From an uncultured Actinomycetes bacterium (GTDB lineage Bacteria > Actinomycetota > Actinomycetes > Nanopelagicales > Nanopelagicaceae), in NCBI GenBank assembly GCA_937876245.1, contig CALEGP010000016.1:1-64000 (forward strand): a stretch of 64,000 nucleotides of DNA. The letters are read 5' to 3'. Positions 1-8,361 of the stretch are shown here, piece after piece (the first letter of the stretch is position 1; each line of letters starts with the position of its first letter). A model generated the notes under the pieces. That model searched no databases and was not told the origin of the DNA. It was given only the letters and a program-made list of their open reading frames with translations. The position numbers and the translations under genes are program-made.

Positions 1-48
1 AACCTTCTGATCCGTAGTCAGATGCTCTATCCGTTGAGCTACAAGCGC
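1..48 (-). tRNA. tRNA-Arg(ACG), partial
   Basis: Reverse complement begins GCGCTTGTAGCTC, followed by a D-arm and an anticodon stem-loop TCTGA-CTACGGA-TCAGA, giving anticodon ACG (arginine, CGN codons, read after A34-to-I editing). The 3' half lies outside the window. The tadA gene in this window encodes the enzyme that would edit this tRNA. Confidence 0.93.
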
Positions 49-74
49 AGGTCGTGCTGGGAAATACTACCCGC

Positions 75-1388
75 TTATAAAGATTGCCCCAAACGCAGTA
101 ACTCGGAGATAGAAACCACTTTAACTCTTGGCTTACTGCGGGCCTCTCCGGCCAATATTTCGGCACCATTAATCCGGCTCCAATATTGCTGGTCAACCAC
201 TTTGTGATTACTTGCTAAAAGTTCTGAAATATCGCCCCCTATTTTTGGGCTCTTTAAATCTCCAATTAGTAACTCGACAACTTCTGCAGCATCGCTTTTA
301 TTTGTTCCTATTACTCCAGACGGTCCACGTTTCGCCCAACCAACTACATACATATTTGTTCCGATTACTCGACCATCAACATTCTTGATTTTTCCTTTTT
401 CAAAAGTGATTCCGTTTAGCTCTAGAGGTTCGTAACCAATAGCTGAAATAACCAAGTCACAAGCAATCGTATAAGTTTTCCCAGTATCAACAACTTTATT
501 TCCCTGAACTTTATTTATTCCAAAAGTAATTCCTTCAACCTTTTCACTGCCTATTATTTCCTTTGGACTAAGCAAGAATTGAAAGTGAAGAGATCTTTCG
601 TTCCCAGCTTTCGGCATCTCCGCAATTGCCCGCATGGCATCCAAGTTACTGCGAACACTCTTTTCTATTTCACCACTCGCTTCTGCCCGTTTACTTGCCT
701 CATCAATTGCTGATGCCTCAATAATGACATCGGTATGTTCTAGCTTGGGAAGATCGCGTAATTCCGGTGAAGTAAATGCTGCGAATTCGGCGCCCCGTCG
801 CGCACTTATAACTACTTTACGGATTGTGCTCTCGTGGAATTTTGCGAGCGCATGGTCTGTCGTATCTGTTTCATCTAATTCTTTAGGATCAATTGCAAGG
901 ATTCGTGCACAGTCCATAGCAACATTACCGGCGCCAATTACCACTGCAACTTTGCCTGATAGGTCAACTTCGAAGTTTGCGAAATCAGGATGGCCGTTGT
1001 ACCAGGGAACAAATTCTGCGGCAGAAATTGAATTTCTCAATTCTTCGCCAGGGATTCCTAGTTTTCTACCTATTGCCGAACCCGTCGCCATGATCACTGC
1101 GTCATATCGCTCTGTCAGGCCATCTATTGAGACGTCCTTGCCTAATTCAACATTTCCAAAAAGCCGAAAATTTGGGTCGGACGCAATTTTCTCGAACACT
1201 TTTGCCACTGTTTTTATTTTTGGATGATCAGGGGCAACACCAGAGCGAACAAGTCCCCAAGGAGTTGGAAGCCTTTCAATCATGTCTATGGCAAAAGTCA
1301 ACTCTTCAGTTACTGAATTTTGAAGAGCCTGGGCGGCAAAATAACCTGCCGGTCCCGCACCGATAATTGCTACTTTATAAAGTGGCAC
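75..1388 (-). CDS. fprA: Ferredoxin/adrenodoxin-type NADP+ reductase (FprA-like)
   Basis: Flavoprotein that moves electrons between NADPH and ferredoxin-type carriers in the cytoplasm. The N-terminus has the FAD dinucleotide fold GAGPAGYFAA and the motif RSGVAPDHPKIK typical of adrenodoxin reductase and mycobacterial FprA. A second dinucleotide fold, GAGNVAMDCARIL, sits near residue 155 for NADP. A late GWAKRGPSGVIGTNK motif is also family-typical. About 437 residues is close to the usual 450. The ORF track starts at a GTG at 1394, but a second GTG at 1388 lies 5 bases after AGGAG and is preferred. It stands alone between two tRNA genes. It could supply or reoxidise ferredoxin for the indolepyruvate oxidoreductase elsewhere in the window; that link is inference. 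Confidence 0.93.
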   Translation of the reverse strand: MPLYKVAIIGAGPAGYFAAQALQNSVTEELTFAIDMIERLPTPWGLVRSGVAPDHPKIKTVAKVFEKIASDPNFRLFGNVELGKDVSIDGLTERYDAVIMATGSAIGRKLGIPGEELRNSISAAEFVPWYNGHPDFANFEVDLSGKVAVVIGAGNVAMDCARILAIDPKELDETDTTDHALAKFHESTIRKVVISARRGAEFAAFTSPELRDLPKLEHTDVIIEASAIDEASKRAEASGEIEKSVRSNLDAMRAIAEMPKAGNERSLHFQFLLSPKEIIGSEKVEGITFGINKVQGNKVVDTGKTYTIACDLVISAIGYEPLELNGITFEKGKIKNVDGRVIGTNMYVVGWAKRGPSGVIGTNKSDAAEVVELLIGDLKSPKIGGDISELLASNHKVVDQQYWSRINGAEILAGEARSKPRVKVVSISELLRLGQSL

Positions 1389-1412
1389 TTGCACTCCTAA
1401 GGTAAATAAAAC

Positions 1413-1504
1413 TGGCGGAGACGAGGAGATTTGAACTCCTGAAGGGTTTAACCCCTTACCTCGTTAGCAGTGAGGCGCACTCGACCGGGCTATGCGACGT
1501 CTCC
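1413..1504 (-). tRNA. tRNA-Ser(GCT)
   Basis: The reverse complement starts GGAGACG and ends CGTCTCC-G-CCA, so the acceptor stem pairs fully and CCA is encoded. The anticodon loop is CTGCTAA (anticodon GCT, serine AGY). A long variable arm, TAAGGGGTTAAACCCCTT, marks it as class II. The last anticodon-stem pair is an A-C apposition. Confidence 0.95.
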
Positions 1505-1526
1505 AAGTACTTGCCAAGTCTAGCGT

Positions 1527-1853
1527 CTAAGCCGACAAGCCTGAACAAGCTGGCTTTGGCCCGCCATTGGGATTTCCGTATCGATGGTAGGTGATGGAAA
1601 CCGACTGCTCAAGAAGCCATCGTGGTACTTCAATATCGCCTCTTTGAGAAATACTTCGGCGATCCACGGAGATTCCTCGAAGCAGCATCTCGTAAATTGG
1701 CGGATTGCTCGAAGCAAGCCAACGAACTCGTGAAAATTCTGCTTCACCGATAGCTATATCGGTTGCGAAGCTTCTCTGATTCTTCCATTAAATCTTTACT
1801 TCGCTTTATTGCCTCTTGTGACAACGAATCTAGTGTTGGGTCCGTCAAGAACA
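1527..1853 (-). pseudogene. Small frameshifted gene of unknown family
   Basis: On the minus strand, an open frame of 86 codons ending at 1527 reads like real protein (GEAEFSRVRWLASSNPP, ISQRGDIEVPRWLLEQS, ending CSGLSA), but has no usable start codon after an in-frame TAA at 1788-1790. The same frame upstream of that TAA has an ATG at 1853 and reads MFLTDPTLDSLSQEAIKR. Between the two, the neighbouring frame gives SKDLMEESEKLRNR, which joins the flanking parts into one smooth amphipathic helix. A gene of about 110 codons with two compensating indels explains this best. The ORF-track entry 1520..1747 is a different, less protein-like frame. I do not recognise the family. The stretch 1505-1887 holds nothing else I can name. 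Confidence 0.5.
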
Positions 1854-1887
1854 TAGCGATATTGAATCACGCTTCTCGAGCACTAAT

Positions 1888-2505
1888 TCACTTAAATTTG
1901 ATTTTATTTGATGCTCGATCGGCGGTTGAGTCAATGAATTTTGCGTTCGAATCGTCCGAGCGCCAAACCCACGCCTCCGCTTCTTCTGGGGTTTTCCCAA
2001 ATTCGATATGCCTTGCGATTAATCTTGGAATGCGAATTTGATCATCGACTTCAATGAACCATGTGTAATCAAGTAGTTCAAAAAGCCCATCCCACCCATG
2101 CTCCCTTGAGAATAGATAGTTCCCTTCGATCACTATCACTCTGGCCGATTTTCGAACTACACCCTCGTCTTGCACCGAAGCTTCGATTTCGCGATGAAAA
2201 ATTGGGAATGGGTGTTCTGCTTCGGTCTCATTCTTTACTCGTTTCAACAATGCAATCAAAGACACTGGGTCAAAAGTGTCTGGTGCGCCCTTTGTGTCAC
2301 GTTTTCCTAATTCAATGAGAGTCTCATTGCTTAAGTGGTACCCATCCATTGGAATTACGCAGACTAAATCGGGACTAAATTCACTTGCGATTTGCTCCAC
2401 CACAGTTGATTTTCCAGCCGCTGGTTTTCCTACGATTCCAATAATCGCCCTTCTAGTATCAGAATTTAGGATTTGCCTTATTTGTTTAAAAAGCTCTGAA
2501 GTCAT
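1888..2505 (-). CDS. P-loop kinase, nucleoside/fructose kinase-like
   Basis: Small cytoplasmic P-loop kinase of 205 residues. The Walker A motif GKPAAGKST is near residue 26. It is followed by PMDGYHLSN and a later VIEGNYLF strand, the pattern of the uridine-kinase/pantothenate-kinase-like group that includes the YggC/FrcK family. A lid-like segment with paired Arg residues (RIPRLIARHIEFG) follows. The substrate cannot be fixed from sequence; a sugar or nucleoside is likely. It is divergent from pepP, and its ATG lies 6 bases after a TATATT box, so the transcript is probably leaderless. Confidence 0.8.
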   Translation of the reverse strand: MTSELFKQIRQILNSDTRRAIIGIVGKPAAGKSTVVEQIASEFSPDLVCVIPMDGYHLSNETLIELGKRDTKGAPDTFDPVSLIALLKRVKNETEAEHPFPIFHREIEASVQDEGVVRKSARVIVIEGNYLFSREHGWDGLFELLDYTWFIEVDDQIRIPRLIARHIEFGKTPEEAEAWVWRSDDSNAKFIDSTADRASNKIKFK

Positions 2506-2511
2506 CCAGGA

Positions 2512-2517
2512 AATATA
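2512..2517 (-). promoter_or_regulatory. -10 box TATATT of leaderless kinase gene
   Basis: TATATT followed by exactly 6 bases and the ATG at 2505; no Shine-Dalgarno fits. It matches the TANNNT-N6/7-start pattern seen repeatedly in the window. Confidence 0.5.
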
Positions 2518-2558
2518 TCAAATTCGACGGAGCAATAGAACTATTTCAAGCGAGCAGT

Positions 2559-2564
2559 TAGGCT
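2559..2564 (+). promoter_or_regulatory. -10 box TAGGCT of leaderless pepP
   Basis: TAGGCT, then AGAACT, then the ATG at 2571. There is no ribosome-binding site, so transcription probably starts at or next to the ATG. Confidence 0.55.
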
Positions 2565-2570
2565 AGAACT

Positions 2571-4007
2571 ATGACGAAAGAAAAAGATGGCAGCCGTAAA
2601 TATGATGCTGCCAATCCCAAGCCACTAGCAGATTTTATGGCTACAGGATGGGCACCAACCCCTCTTGAAGGGATCCTTCCTAGTAAAGTGTTGCCCTATT
2701 GTGCAATCAGAATTAAGAAGTTATCTGAAAAATATCTGGCTAAGCGGATCGTCATACCTGCCGGTGGTTACAAAGTCAGAAGTAATGATACGGATTATAG
2801 ATTTCGCCCGCATTCAGCCTTTTCTTATTTCACTGGAATAACCGGCAGCGATGCGGTGCCTGACTCGGTATTAATTCTCGAACCTAATTCATCCGGTCAT
2901 GATGCTCTCTTATTTATTCATCCCCGGTCACCTAGGGACAGTTCTGAATTTTATCGAGATGCAAAGCATGGCGAGTTTTGGGTCGGCCGGCGAATGACTT
3001 TGGAAGAGACCCAGATCCGCTATGGAATTGCTGTTAGGCACATTGAGGATTTGTCGAGCTTTCTAAGTGATAAAAAACCAGCTATTTCTATAAGCGGAGA
3101 AAATGAAGTAGTGGACAAGTTAATTAAAATGGCAGCTGATGAGCAATCTGAATTCTTATCCTATCTTTCAGAAATTAGATTGATTAAAGACTCATTTGAA
3201 ATTTCAGAAATGCAGAAAGCTGTGGATGCAACGAACCGTGGATTCTCGGACATGGTGCGCGTTTTTAAAGCGGCCACCGAGAAACAGCGGGGTGAGAGAA
3301 TTATTGAGTCCGCATTTTTTGGTCGAGCTCGGTTAGAAGGAAATGATTTGGGTTATGACACTATCGCTGCTGCAGGATCACACGCATGTGTTTTGCATTG
3401 GATCAGAAATGACGGTGAAGTAAAGAATGGTGACTTAATTTTAATTGATGCTGGAGTGGAAGTTGATTCCTTGTACACCGCTGACATAACTCGAACCTTG
3501 CCTATAAATGGGAAATTTAGCGAAGCCCAAAGAAAGATCTATACCTTGGTTTATGAATCACAGAAAGCTGGCTTTGCTGCTGTGAAACCGGGTGCAAGAT
3601 TTAAGGATATAACCACGGCATCTCATGCGGTTTTGGCAAAGGGACTCGAAGAAATGGGCGTTCTTCCTGTTACTGCTGAAGAATCCTTGAAGCCTGAAGT
3701 TGGTTTACATCGGCGCTGGACGGTGCATGGCGTGAGCCACATGCTTGGTATTGATGTTCATGATTGCAATGATGCACGGAAAGAACAATATGCTGAGGGA
3801 ATTTTAGAAGCTGGGATGATCCTCACAGTCGAACCTGGTCTCTACATTCAACCTGACGATGAACTTTTTCCAATCGAATATCGTGGCATTGGAGTACGAA
3901 TTGAAGATGATGTCCTGGTAACTGAAACAGGATGCCGAGTGCTTTCAAATAAATTGCCAAGTCATCCAGATGAGGTAGAGGTTTGGCTCGCTAAACTAAT
4001 TGGCTAA
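2571..4007 (+). CDS. pepP: Xaa-Pro aminopeptidase (aminopeptidase P)
   Basis: Dinuclear metal peptidase that removes an N-terminal residue preceding proline. The N-terminal third is the creatinase-like domain (RFRPHSAFSYFTGI). The C-terminal pita-bread domain carries the metal ligands in order: DAGVEVDSLYTADITRT (two Asp), HGVSHMLGIDVHD (His), LTVEPGLYI (Glu) and GVRIEDDVLV (Glu). The 478 residues match actinobacterial PepP proteins. It is monocistronic, divergent from the kinase and convergent with the fluC pair. Confidence 0.95.
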   Translation: MTKEKDGSRKYDAANPKPLADFMATGWAPTPLEGILPSKVLPYCAIRIKKLSEKYLAKRIVIPAGGYKVRSNDTDYRFRPHSAFSYFTGITGSDAVPDSVLILEPNSSGHDALLFIHPRSPRDSSEFYRDAKHGEFWVGRRMTLEETQIRYGIAVRHIEDLSSFLSDKKPAISISGENEVVDKLIKMAADEQSEFLSYLSEIRLIKDSFEISEMQKAVDATNRGFSDMVRVFKAATEKQRGERIIESAFFGRARLEGNDLGYDTIAAAGSHACVLHWIRNDGEVKNGDLILIDAGVEVDSLYTADITRTLPINGKFSEAQRKIYTLVYESQKAGFAAVKPGARFKDITTASHAVLAKGLEEMGVLPVTAEESLKPEVGLHRRWTVHGVSHMLGIDVHDCNDARKEQYAEGILEAGMILTVEPGLYIQPDDELFPIEYRGIGVRIEDDVLVTETGCRVLSNKLPSHPDEVEVWLAKLIG

Positions 4008-4009
4008 TT

Positions 4010-4348
4010 TTAATTAACTAGCTGCAGGCCACACCAGGCCGCTAATAGGCCAAAGATCAGTGAAGCGCTCACATTAATTATTAGGTCCTTATAGCGGCGC
4101 AATTCGTAGGCAAGATATAGGTCCAGAATGAAAGTCGACCACGTAGTGAATGCGCCAGCAAATCCGATTGCGATCAAATCGCGAACCTGCTCGGAGGACT
4201 TAAAGGTAAGGCCAATTAGGAAAGAGCCAAGAATATTTACTGTGAATGTGCCAAGTGGTTTAGTTGTAAAGCGACGAAGATACTGATCTAGCGCATAACG
4301 CGCAGGAGCTCCGATTGCGGCACCTGCTATTACGAAAAGAGTATTCAC
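4010..4348 (-). CDS. crcB: Fluoride channel FluC/CrcB, subunit 2
   Basis: Membrane protein of 112 residues with four predicted helices that exports fluoride. Family motifs are the start GAAIGAPARYALD, the central TFTVNILGSFLIG and the sodium/fluoride-site GFAGAFTTWSTF. Its start overlaps the end of the upstream crcB copy by ATGA. Such pairs normally form dual-topology heterodimers, and this pair is expected to do so. Confidence 0.93.
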   Translation of the reverse strand: MNTLFVIAGAAIGAPARYALDQYLRRFTTKPLGTFTVNILGSFLIGLTFKSSEQVRDLIAIGFAGAFTTWSTFILDLYLAYELRRYKDLIINVSASLIFGLLAAWCGLQLVN

Positions 4349-4698
4349 TGCCGCACCGGAATTATTTTTCTGGCAAGGGGAAGAACTGCTGCGACTATCG
4401 CCAGACTCAAAACTAACGTAGTTATTACGTAAAGCCCTCCATCTTGCGCTGGCTCAATTGAATGAATTGCCAGCGCTGAAAACGTTGTCAGCCCGGAACA
4501 AAATCCAGGAAGAAGAAACAAACGCATCTCAACCGTTCCATGGCGCTCCATCAAAACTAAAAGCGCCGAAGCTAGGGCCACTCCAATTAAATTTGCCGCC
4601 AGAGTTCCACTACGTTCCGAGGGCAGAAAAATTCCAATTCCGAATCGAATGAGAGTTCCTGCTACTCCGCCAAAAGAGACTAGTAGCAGTGGGTTCAT
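4345..4698 (-). CDS. crcB: Fluoride channel FluC/CrcB, subunit 1
   Basis: Partner of the downstream fluC gene; 117 residues and four hydrophobic segments. Motifs: GGVAGTLIRFGIG, LAANLIGVALASALL and GFCSGLTTFSALAI, the last matching the conserved phenylalanine-box region. The ATG is 7 bases after TATTGT, a likely leaderless promoter lying within the end of sdhB. No fluoride riboswitch can fit, because sdhB ends 4 bases upstream. Confidence 0.92.
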   Translation of the reverse strand: MNPLLLVSFGGVAGTLIRFGIGIFLPSERSGTLAANLIGVALASALLVLMERHGTVEMRLFLLPGFCSGLTTFSALAIHSIEPAQDGGLYVITTLVLSLAIVAAVLPLARKIIPVRQ

Positions 4699-4701
4699 GT
4701 A

Positions 4702-5463
4702 TTAAACAATACCCTCGCGTTTGCGAATTTTGGCACCAAGCCAGCGAACTGGATCATATTTCACGTCCACAACTCGTTCTTTCATAGGAATTATCGCGTT
4801 ATCTGTAATTCGAATATGTTCTGGGCAAACCTCAGTGCAACATTTTGTGATGTTACACATTCCAAGCCCATGTTCTTCTTGAGCTTTTTGCTTGCGATTC
4901 TTAAGGCGGTCAAGAGGGTGCATATCAAGTTCAGCAATACGAATAAAGAATCTCGGGCCAGCAAATGATTTCTTATTTTCTTCATGGTCACGAACTACGT
5001 GGCAAACATCCTGGCATAAGAAACATTCGATGCACTTACGAAATTCTTGACTTCGCTCGACATCAACTTGTGCCATACGGGCCTCTCCCGGTTTGAGTTC
5101 GGCTGGATGCTCATAAGAAGGAATTTCCATTGCTTTCTTGTAGTTAAAAGAGACATCGGTTACCAAATCTTTAATTACAGGAAATGCCCGAAGTGGCGTA
5201 ATTGTTATCTCTTCATCTTCAGGAAATGATGCAACTTGCGTCATGCAAGCTAGCCGTGGCTTTCCGTTAATTTCCATCGAGCAAGAACCACACTTGCCCG
5301 CTTTGCAGTTCCATCGGACTGCAAGATCACCCATTTGAGTAGCCTGCACTCGATGAATTACGTCAAGCACTACTTCACCTTCATTAACCTCTACTTCGAC
5401 GTTTTTGAGACCTCCATCAGTGGCATCACCGCGCCAAATTCTTAACTTAAGTTTGCGTGACAT
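4702..5463 (-). CDS. sdhB: Succinate dehydrogenase iron-sulfur subunit (Sdh1 type)
   Basis: Carries electrons from SdhA flavin to the membrane anchor. The [2Fe-2S] domain has WNCKAGKCGSCSMEINGK with a later cysteine (LACMT). The C-terminal domain has CIECFLCQDVC for a [4Fe-4S] cluster and CNITKCCTEVCPEH for the remaining clusters. It has 253 residues. Its start codon overlaps the sdhA stop as TAATG, so translation is coupled. The set resembles mycobacterial Sdh1 (Rv0247c-Rv0249c) rather than the four-subunit SdhCDAB. Confidence 0.95.
   Translation of the reverse strand: MSRKLKLRIWRGDATDGGLKNVEVEVNEGEVVLDVIHRVQATQMGDLAVRWNCKAGKCGSCSMEINGKPRLACMTQVASFPEDEEITITPLRAFPVIKDLVTDVSFNYKKAMEIPSYEHPAELKPGEARMAQVDVERSQEFRKCIECFLCQDVCHVVRDHEENKKSFAGPRFFIRIAELDMHPLDRLKNRKQKAQEEHGLGMCNITKCCTEVCPEHIRITDNAIIPMKERVVDVKYDPVRWLGAKIRKREGIV
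4706..4711 (-). promoter_or_regulatory. -10 box TATTGT of leaderless crcB
   Basis: TATTGT-N7-ATG, inside the final codons of sdhB. It would let the fluC pair be expressed apart from the sdh operon. Confidence 0.4.
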
Positions 5464-7346
5464 TAGTTAGAACCACCCTTCACAATTTCTTCTTGCGTCA
5501 TGTACTTCTCAAGTTCATGTACGTCAAATAGTTCAAATAGCTCTTTAGAAAGTGTTACCAACGGCTGGGCCTTAACATTTACTTTGTTGCCATCAAAATT
5601 AGAAACGTGATTGACTTGACGCCATTTTGAATTCATGCCTGGGAAATCATCACGGGTATGACCGCCTCGAGATTCTTCGCGGAGTAGCGCAGATTTTGCA
5701 GTACTTTCTGCAACCAGCAACATATTGTCTAGGTCGAAAGCTAAGTGGAAACCAGGATTAAATTTTCGGTCTCCGACAACGGCAACATTGGCGCTGCGAG
5801 CACGAATTGTCGCAATCTTTTCAATCGCTTCTTCAACTTCCTTACCGGTTCGAATGATTCCTACTAAGTTGTGAGTGACTTCCTGAAGCTCGGCATGAAG
5901 AGAATATGCATTCTCCCCGCCGGTTTTAGTAAATGGCGCCTCGATCCTTGCAGCAGCAGCAGCTATGGCCGAATCCGAAACTGATGATCCTGAATTATTC
6001 TTTACATAAGCTGCAGCGCCCATTCCTGCACGACGGCCAAATACCAAGAGGTCGGATAAAGAATTACCGCCTAAGCGATTAGAGCCGTGCATTCCTCCAG
6101 CAACTTCTCCTGCGGCAAAGAGGCCCGGAACACCGACAGCTGCGGCAGTATCTGGTTCAACCTCAACGCCGCCCATGACGTAGTGACAGGTAGGACCGAC
6201 TTCCATGGCCTCCTTAGTTATATCAACTCCAGCAAGTTCAAAGAATTGGTGCCACATTGAAGGTAGGCGCTTTTTAATAACTTCGGCTGGTAAGCGCTTA
6301 GAAACATCGAGAAAAACACCGCCATGTTGCGTGCCTCGCCCTGCTTTAACTTCAGAATTTATTGCGCGAGCAACCTCATCGCGAGGTAAGAGTTCAGGTG
6401 GGCGTCGATTGTTATCTTGATCTAGATACCAGCGATCTGCTTCCTCCTCATTATCGGCATACATCTCTTTGAAAACGCTTGGGATGTACTTAAACATGAA
6501 GCGTTCACCGAGTGAGTTTGTGAGAATTCCGCCTTCACCACGTACTGATTCTGTAACTAAAATTCCGCGTACAGAAGGTGGCCAGACCATTCCCGTAGGA
6601 TGAAATTGTAAGAATTCCATGTCAATTAAGTTCGCGCCAGATTTAAGGGCAAGGGCATGGCCATCGCCGGTGCCCTCCCAAGAGTTAGAAGTAATTTTAA
6701 AAGTTTTCCCAACGCCACCTGTAGCAATAATTACTGCCGGAGCCTCGAATAAAACTTCATTACCGTTTTCTCGCCAGTATCCATATGCGCCAGCAATTTT
6801 ATTTCCTTCTTTAAGAATTTCCGTAATGGTTAATTCCGCAAAAACTTTGATATGGCTTTCAGCATCGCCATTTTCTTTTGCATCGATTTGTTGCAAAGCA
6901 ACAATCCGTTGTTGCATCGTACGAATTAACTCAAGTCCAGTGCGATCTCCAACGTGAGCTAGGCGGGGGTATTCATGGCCACCAAAGTTACGTTGACTAA
7001 TTTTTCCTTCTTTAGTGCGATCAAATAACGCGCCCCACACCTCAAGTTCCCAGATTCGATCTGGGGACTCTTTGGCATGTAGTTCAGCCATTCGGTAGTT
7101 ATTTAGGAACTTTCCACCGCGCATTGTGTCGCGAAAGTGCACTTGCCAGTTGTCCTTATCATTAACATTTCCCATTGATGCCGCAGCACCGCCTTCTGCC
7201 ATAACGGTATGAGCTTTGCCAAATAGTGATTTGCACACAATGGCAACTCGAAGACCTGCCTCGCGCGCTTCAACTGCAGCACGAAGACCTGCGCCACCTG
7301 CGCCAATTACAACGACGTCATACCTATGTTTTTCAAGGGTTTTCAT
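5463..7346 (-). CDS. sdhA: Succinate dehydrogenase flavoprotein subunit
   Basis: Oxidises succinate to fumarate in the TCA cycle. The N-terminus has VIGAGGAGLRAAVEA for FAD. HTVMAEGGAAASMGN holds the histidine expected to bind FAD covalently. The central QFHPTGMVWPPSVRG and catalytic-site segment LVTESVRGEGG are present, as is HGSNRLGGNSLSDLLVFGRRAG. The 627 residues are typical. It lies between the membrane subunit and sdhB with short spacing, forming one operon. Confidence 0.96.
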   Translation of the reverse strand: MKTLEKHRYDVVVIGAGGAGLRAAVEAREAGLRVAIVCKSLFGKAHTVMAEGGAAASMGNVNDKDNWQVHFRDTMRGGKFLNNYRMAELHAKESPDRIWELEVWGALFDRTKEGKISQRNFGGHEYPRLAHVGDRTGLELIRTMQQRIVALQQIDAKENGDAESHIKVFAELTITEILKEGNKIAGAYGYWRENGNEVLFEAPAVIIATGGVGKTFKITSNSWEGTGDGHALALKSGANLIDMEFLQFHPTGMVWPPSVRGILVTESVRGEGGILTNSLGERFMFKYIPSVFKEMYADNEEEADRWYLDQDNNRRPPELLPRDEVARAINSEVKAGRGTQHGGVFLDVSKRLPAEVIKKRLPSMWHQFFELAGVDITKEAMEVGPTCHYVMGGVEVEPDTAAAVGVPGLFAAGEVAGGMHGSNRLGGNSLSDLLVFGRRAGMGAAAYVKNNSGSSVSDSAIAAAAARIEAPFTKTGGENAYSLHAELQEVTHNLVGIIRTGKEVEEAIEKIATIRARSANVAVVGDRKFNPGFHLAFDLDNMLLVAESTAKSALLREESRGGHTRDDFPGMNSKWRQVNHVSNFDGNKVNVKAQPLVTLSKELFELFDVHELEKYMTQEEIVKGGSN

Positions 7347-7358
7347 TGGTTTCTCTCT

Positions 7359-8159
7359 TTAGAATAAGTAGAAGTTAGTCCAGGCGCCAGATGCAACTTG
7401 GCGAACATAGATATCGGCGAACGCAACTGCAAAAAGTGAGATCCAAGCGAAGGTAGGGTGCTTGTGATTTAAAATCGAAACCCAGGTCCAAGCCTTGTAG
7501 CGAATTGGGTGCTTTGAAAAATGCTTCAGGCGGCCACCAATTGTGTGGCGACAGGTGTGACAAGAAAGAGAGTACATCCAAAGCATTGATGCGCTAAAGA
7601 GTAAGACTAAAGTTCCGACACTTAAATGACCCCATTGTTTCTCTGGATTCCTAAGAGCCAAAATTGCGTCATATGTAAGTATCACGTTAAAAACTAAGCC
7701 CGCATAAAAAAACCAGCGGTGAGCATTTTGAATAATTAGCGGAGCGCGAGTTTCGCCAGTATATTTTTCATGTGGTTCAGCGACTGCGCAGGCAGGTGGG
7801 GAGAACCAAAATGACCGGTAATAAGCCTTGCGGTAGTAGTAGCAAGTCATTCGGAAACCAAGAGGAAATATTAAAATAAATAAAGCTGGCGATATTCCGA
7901 TTCCAAAGTACTTATTATTGAATGGTTGTCCTAAAAGTGATGAGCCCTCAATGCATGCTGTCGTAAGACACGGTGAATAAAATGGTGAAATTAGTGGTTC
8001 TGCAAAGTAATACTTATTTTCGAATGCTCGGAAGGTCGCATAGATAACGAAACTAAATAGAACGGTAAAAGTAATCGCTGGTTGCAACCACCAACGATCG
8101 GTTCTAAGAGTTCGTTCTTTTATCTTTGCTCGGGATGAAGAAAATACGCCAGTAGCCAT
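7359..8159 (-). CDS. sdhC: Succinate dehydrogenase membrane anchor subunit (Sdh1 type)
   Basis: Integral membrane protein of 266 residues with about five hydrophobic segments (e.g. WWLQPAITFTVLFSFVIYA, FYAGLVFNVILTYDAILAL, TFAWISLFAVAFADIY). Several histidines lie in or near them and could bind haem. SLSCHTCRHTIGG is a distinctive loop. It corresponds to the single-polypeptide anchor of mycobacterial Sdh1, not to SdhC plus SdhD. It is first gene of sdhCAB. Its function is assigned mostly from operon position and general layout. Confidence 0.85.
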   Translation of the reverse strand: MATGVFSSSRAKIKERTLRTDRWWLQPAITFTVLFSFVIYATFRAFENKYYFAEPLISPFYSPCLTTACIEGSSLLGQPFNNKYFGIGISPALFILIFPLGFRMTCYYYRKAYYRSFWFSPPACAVAEPHEKYTGETRAPLIIQNAHRWFFYAGLVFNVILTYDAILALRNPEKQWGHLSVGTLVLLFSASMLWMYSLSCHTCRHTIGGRLKHFSKHPIRYKAWTWVSILNHKHPTFAWISLFAVAFADIYVRQVASGAWTNFYLF

Positions 8160-8250
8160 AGGGTCATTTTGGTCGGCTATTTGAATCTATGCCAGGTCCA
8201 TATCCCTATATGGGTTATGAAATCCCCCACACGCTTAAAATCAATAAAAA

Positions 8251-8336
8251 TGGCGGAGGGCGTGGGATTTGAACCCACGAAACTTTCGTTTGCCGGTTTT
8301 CAAGACCGGTGCACTCGGCCGCTATGCGAGCCCTCC
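8251..8336 (-). tRNA. tRNA-Ser(TGA)
   Basis: The reverse complement starts GGAGGGC and ends GCCCTCC-G-CCA. The anticodon stem-loop is CCGGT-CTTGAAA-ACCGG (anticodon TGA, serine UCN), with a long class II variable arm (CAAACGAAAGTTTCG). CCA is encoded. It lies just downstream of the serS-HAD pair. Confidence 0.97.
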
Positions 8337-8361
8337 GTGGGCAAACTTACCCTTTAAATAG

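Noticed and set aside
634-1227. 197-codon plus-strand ORF
   Set aside because: Antisense to fprA; Ser/Ala-rich shadow without motifs.
1520-1747. 75-codon minus-strand ORF on the track
   Set aside because: The neighbouring frame over the same bases reads far more like protein; this one is its shadow.
4699-4720. Fluoride riboswitch before crcB
   Set aside because: The sdhB coding region ends 4 bases upstream, leaving no room, and no such fold was seen.
8169-8357. ORF ending in a MAEGVGFEPT-like peptide
   Set aside because: This is the well-known false ORF produced by reading across a tRNA-Ser gene; it lies over tRNA-Ser(TGA).
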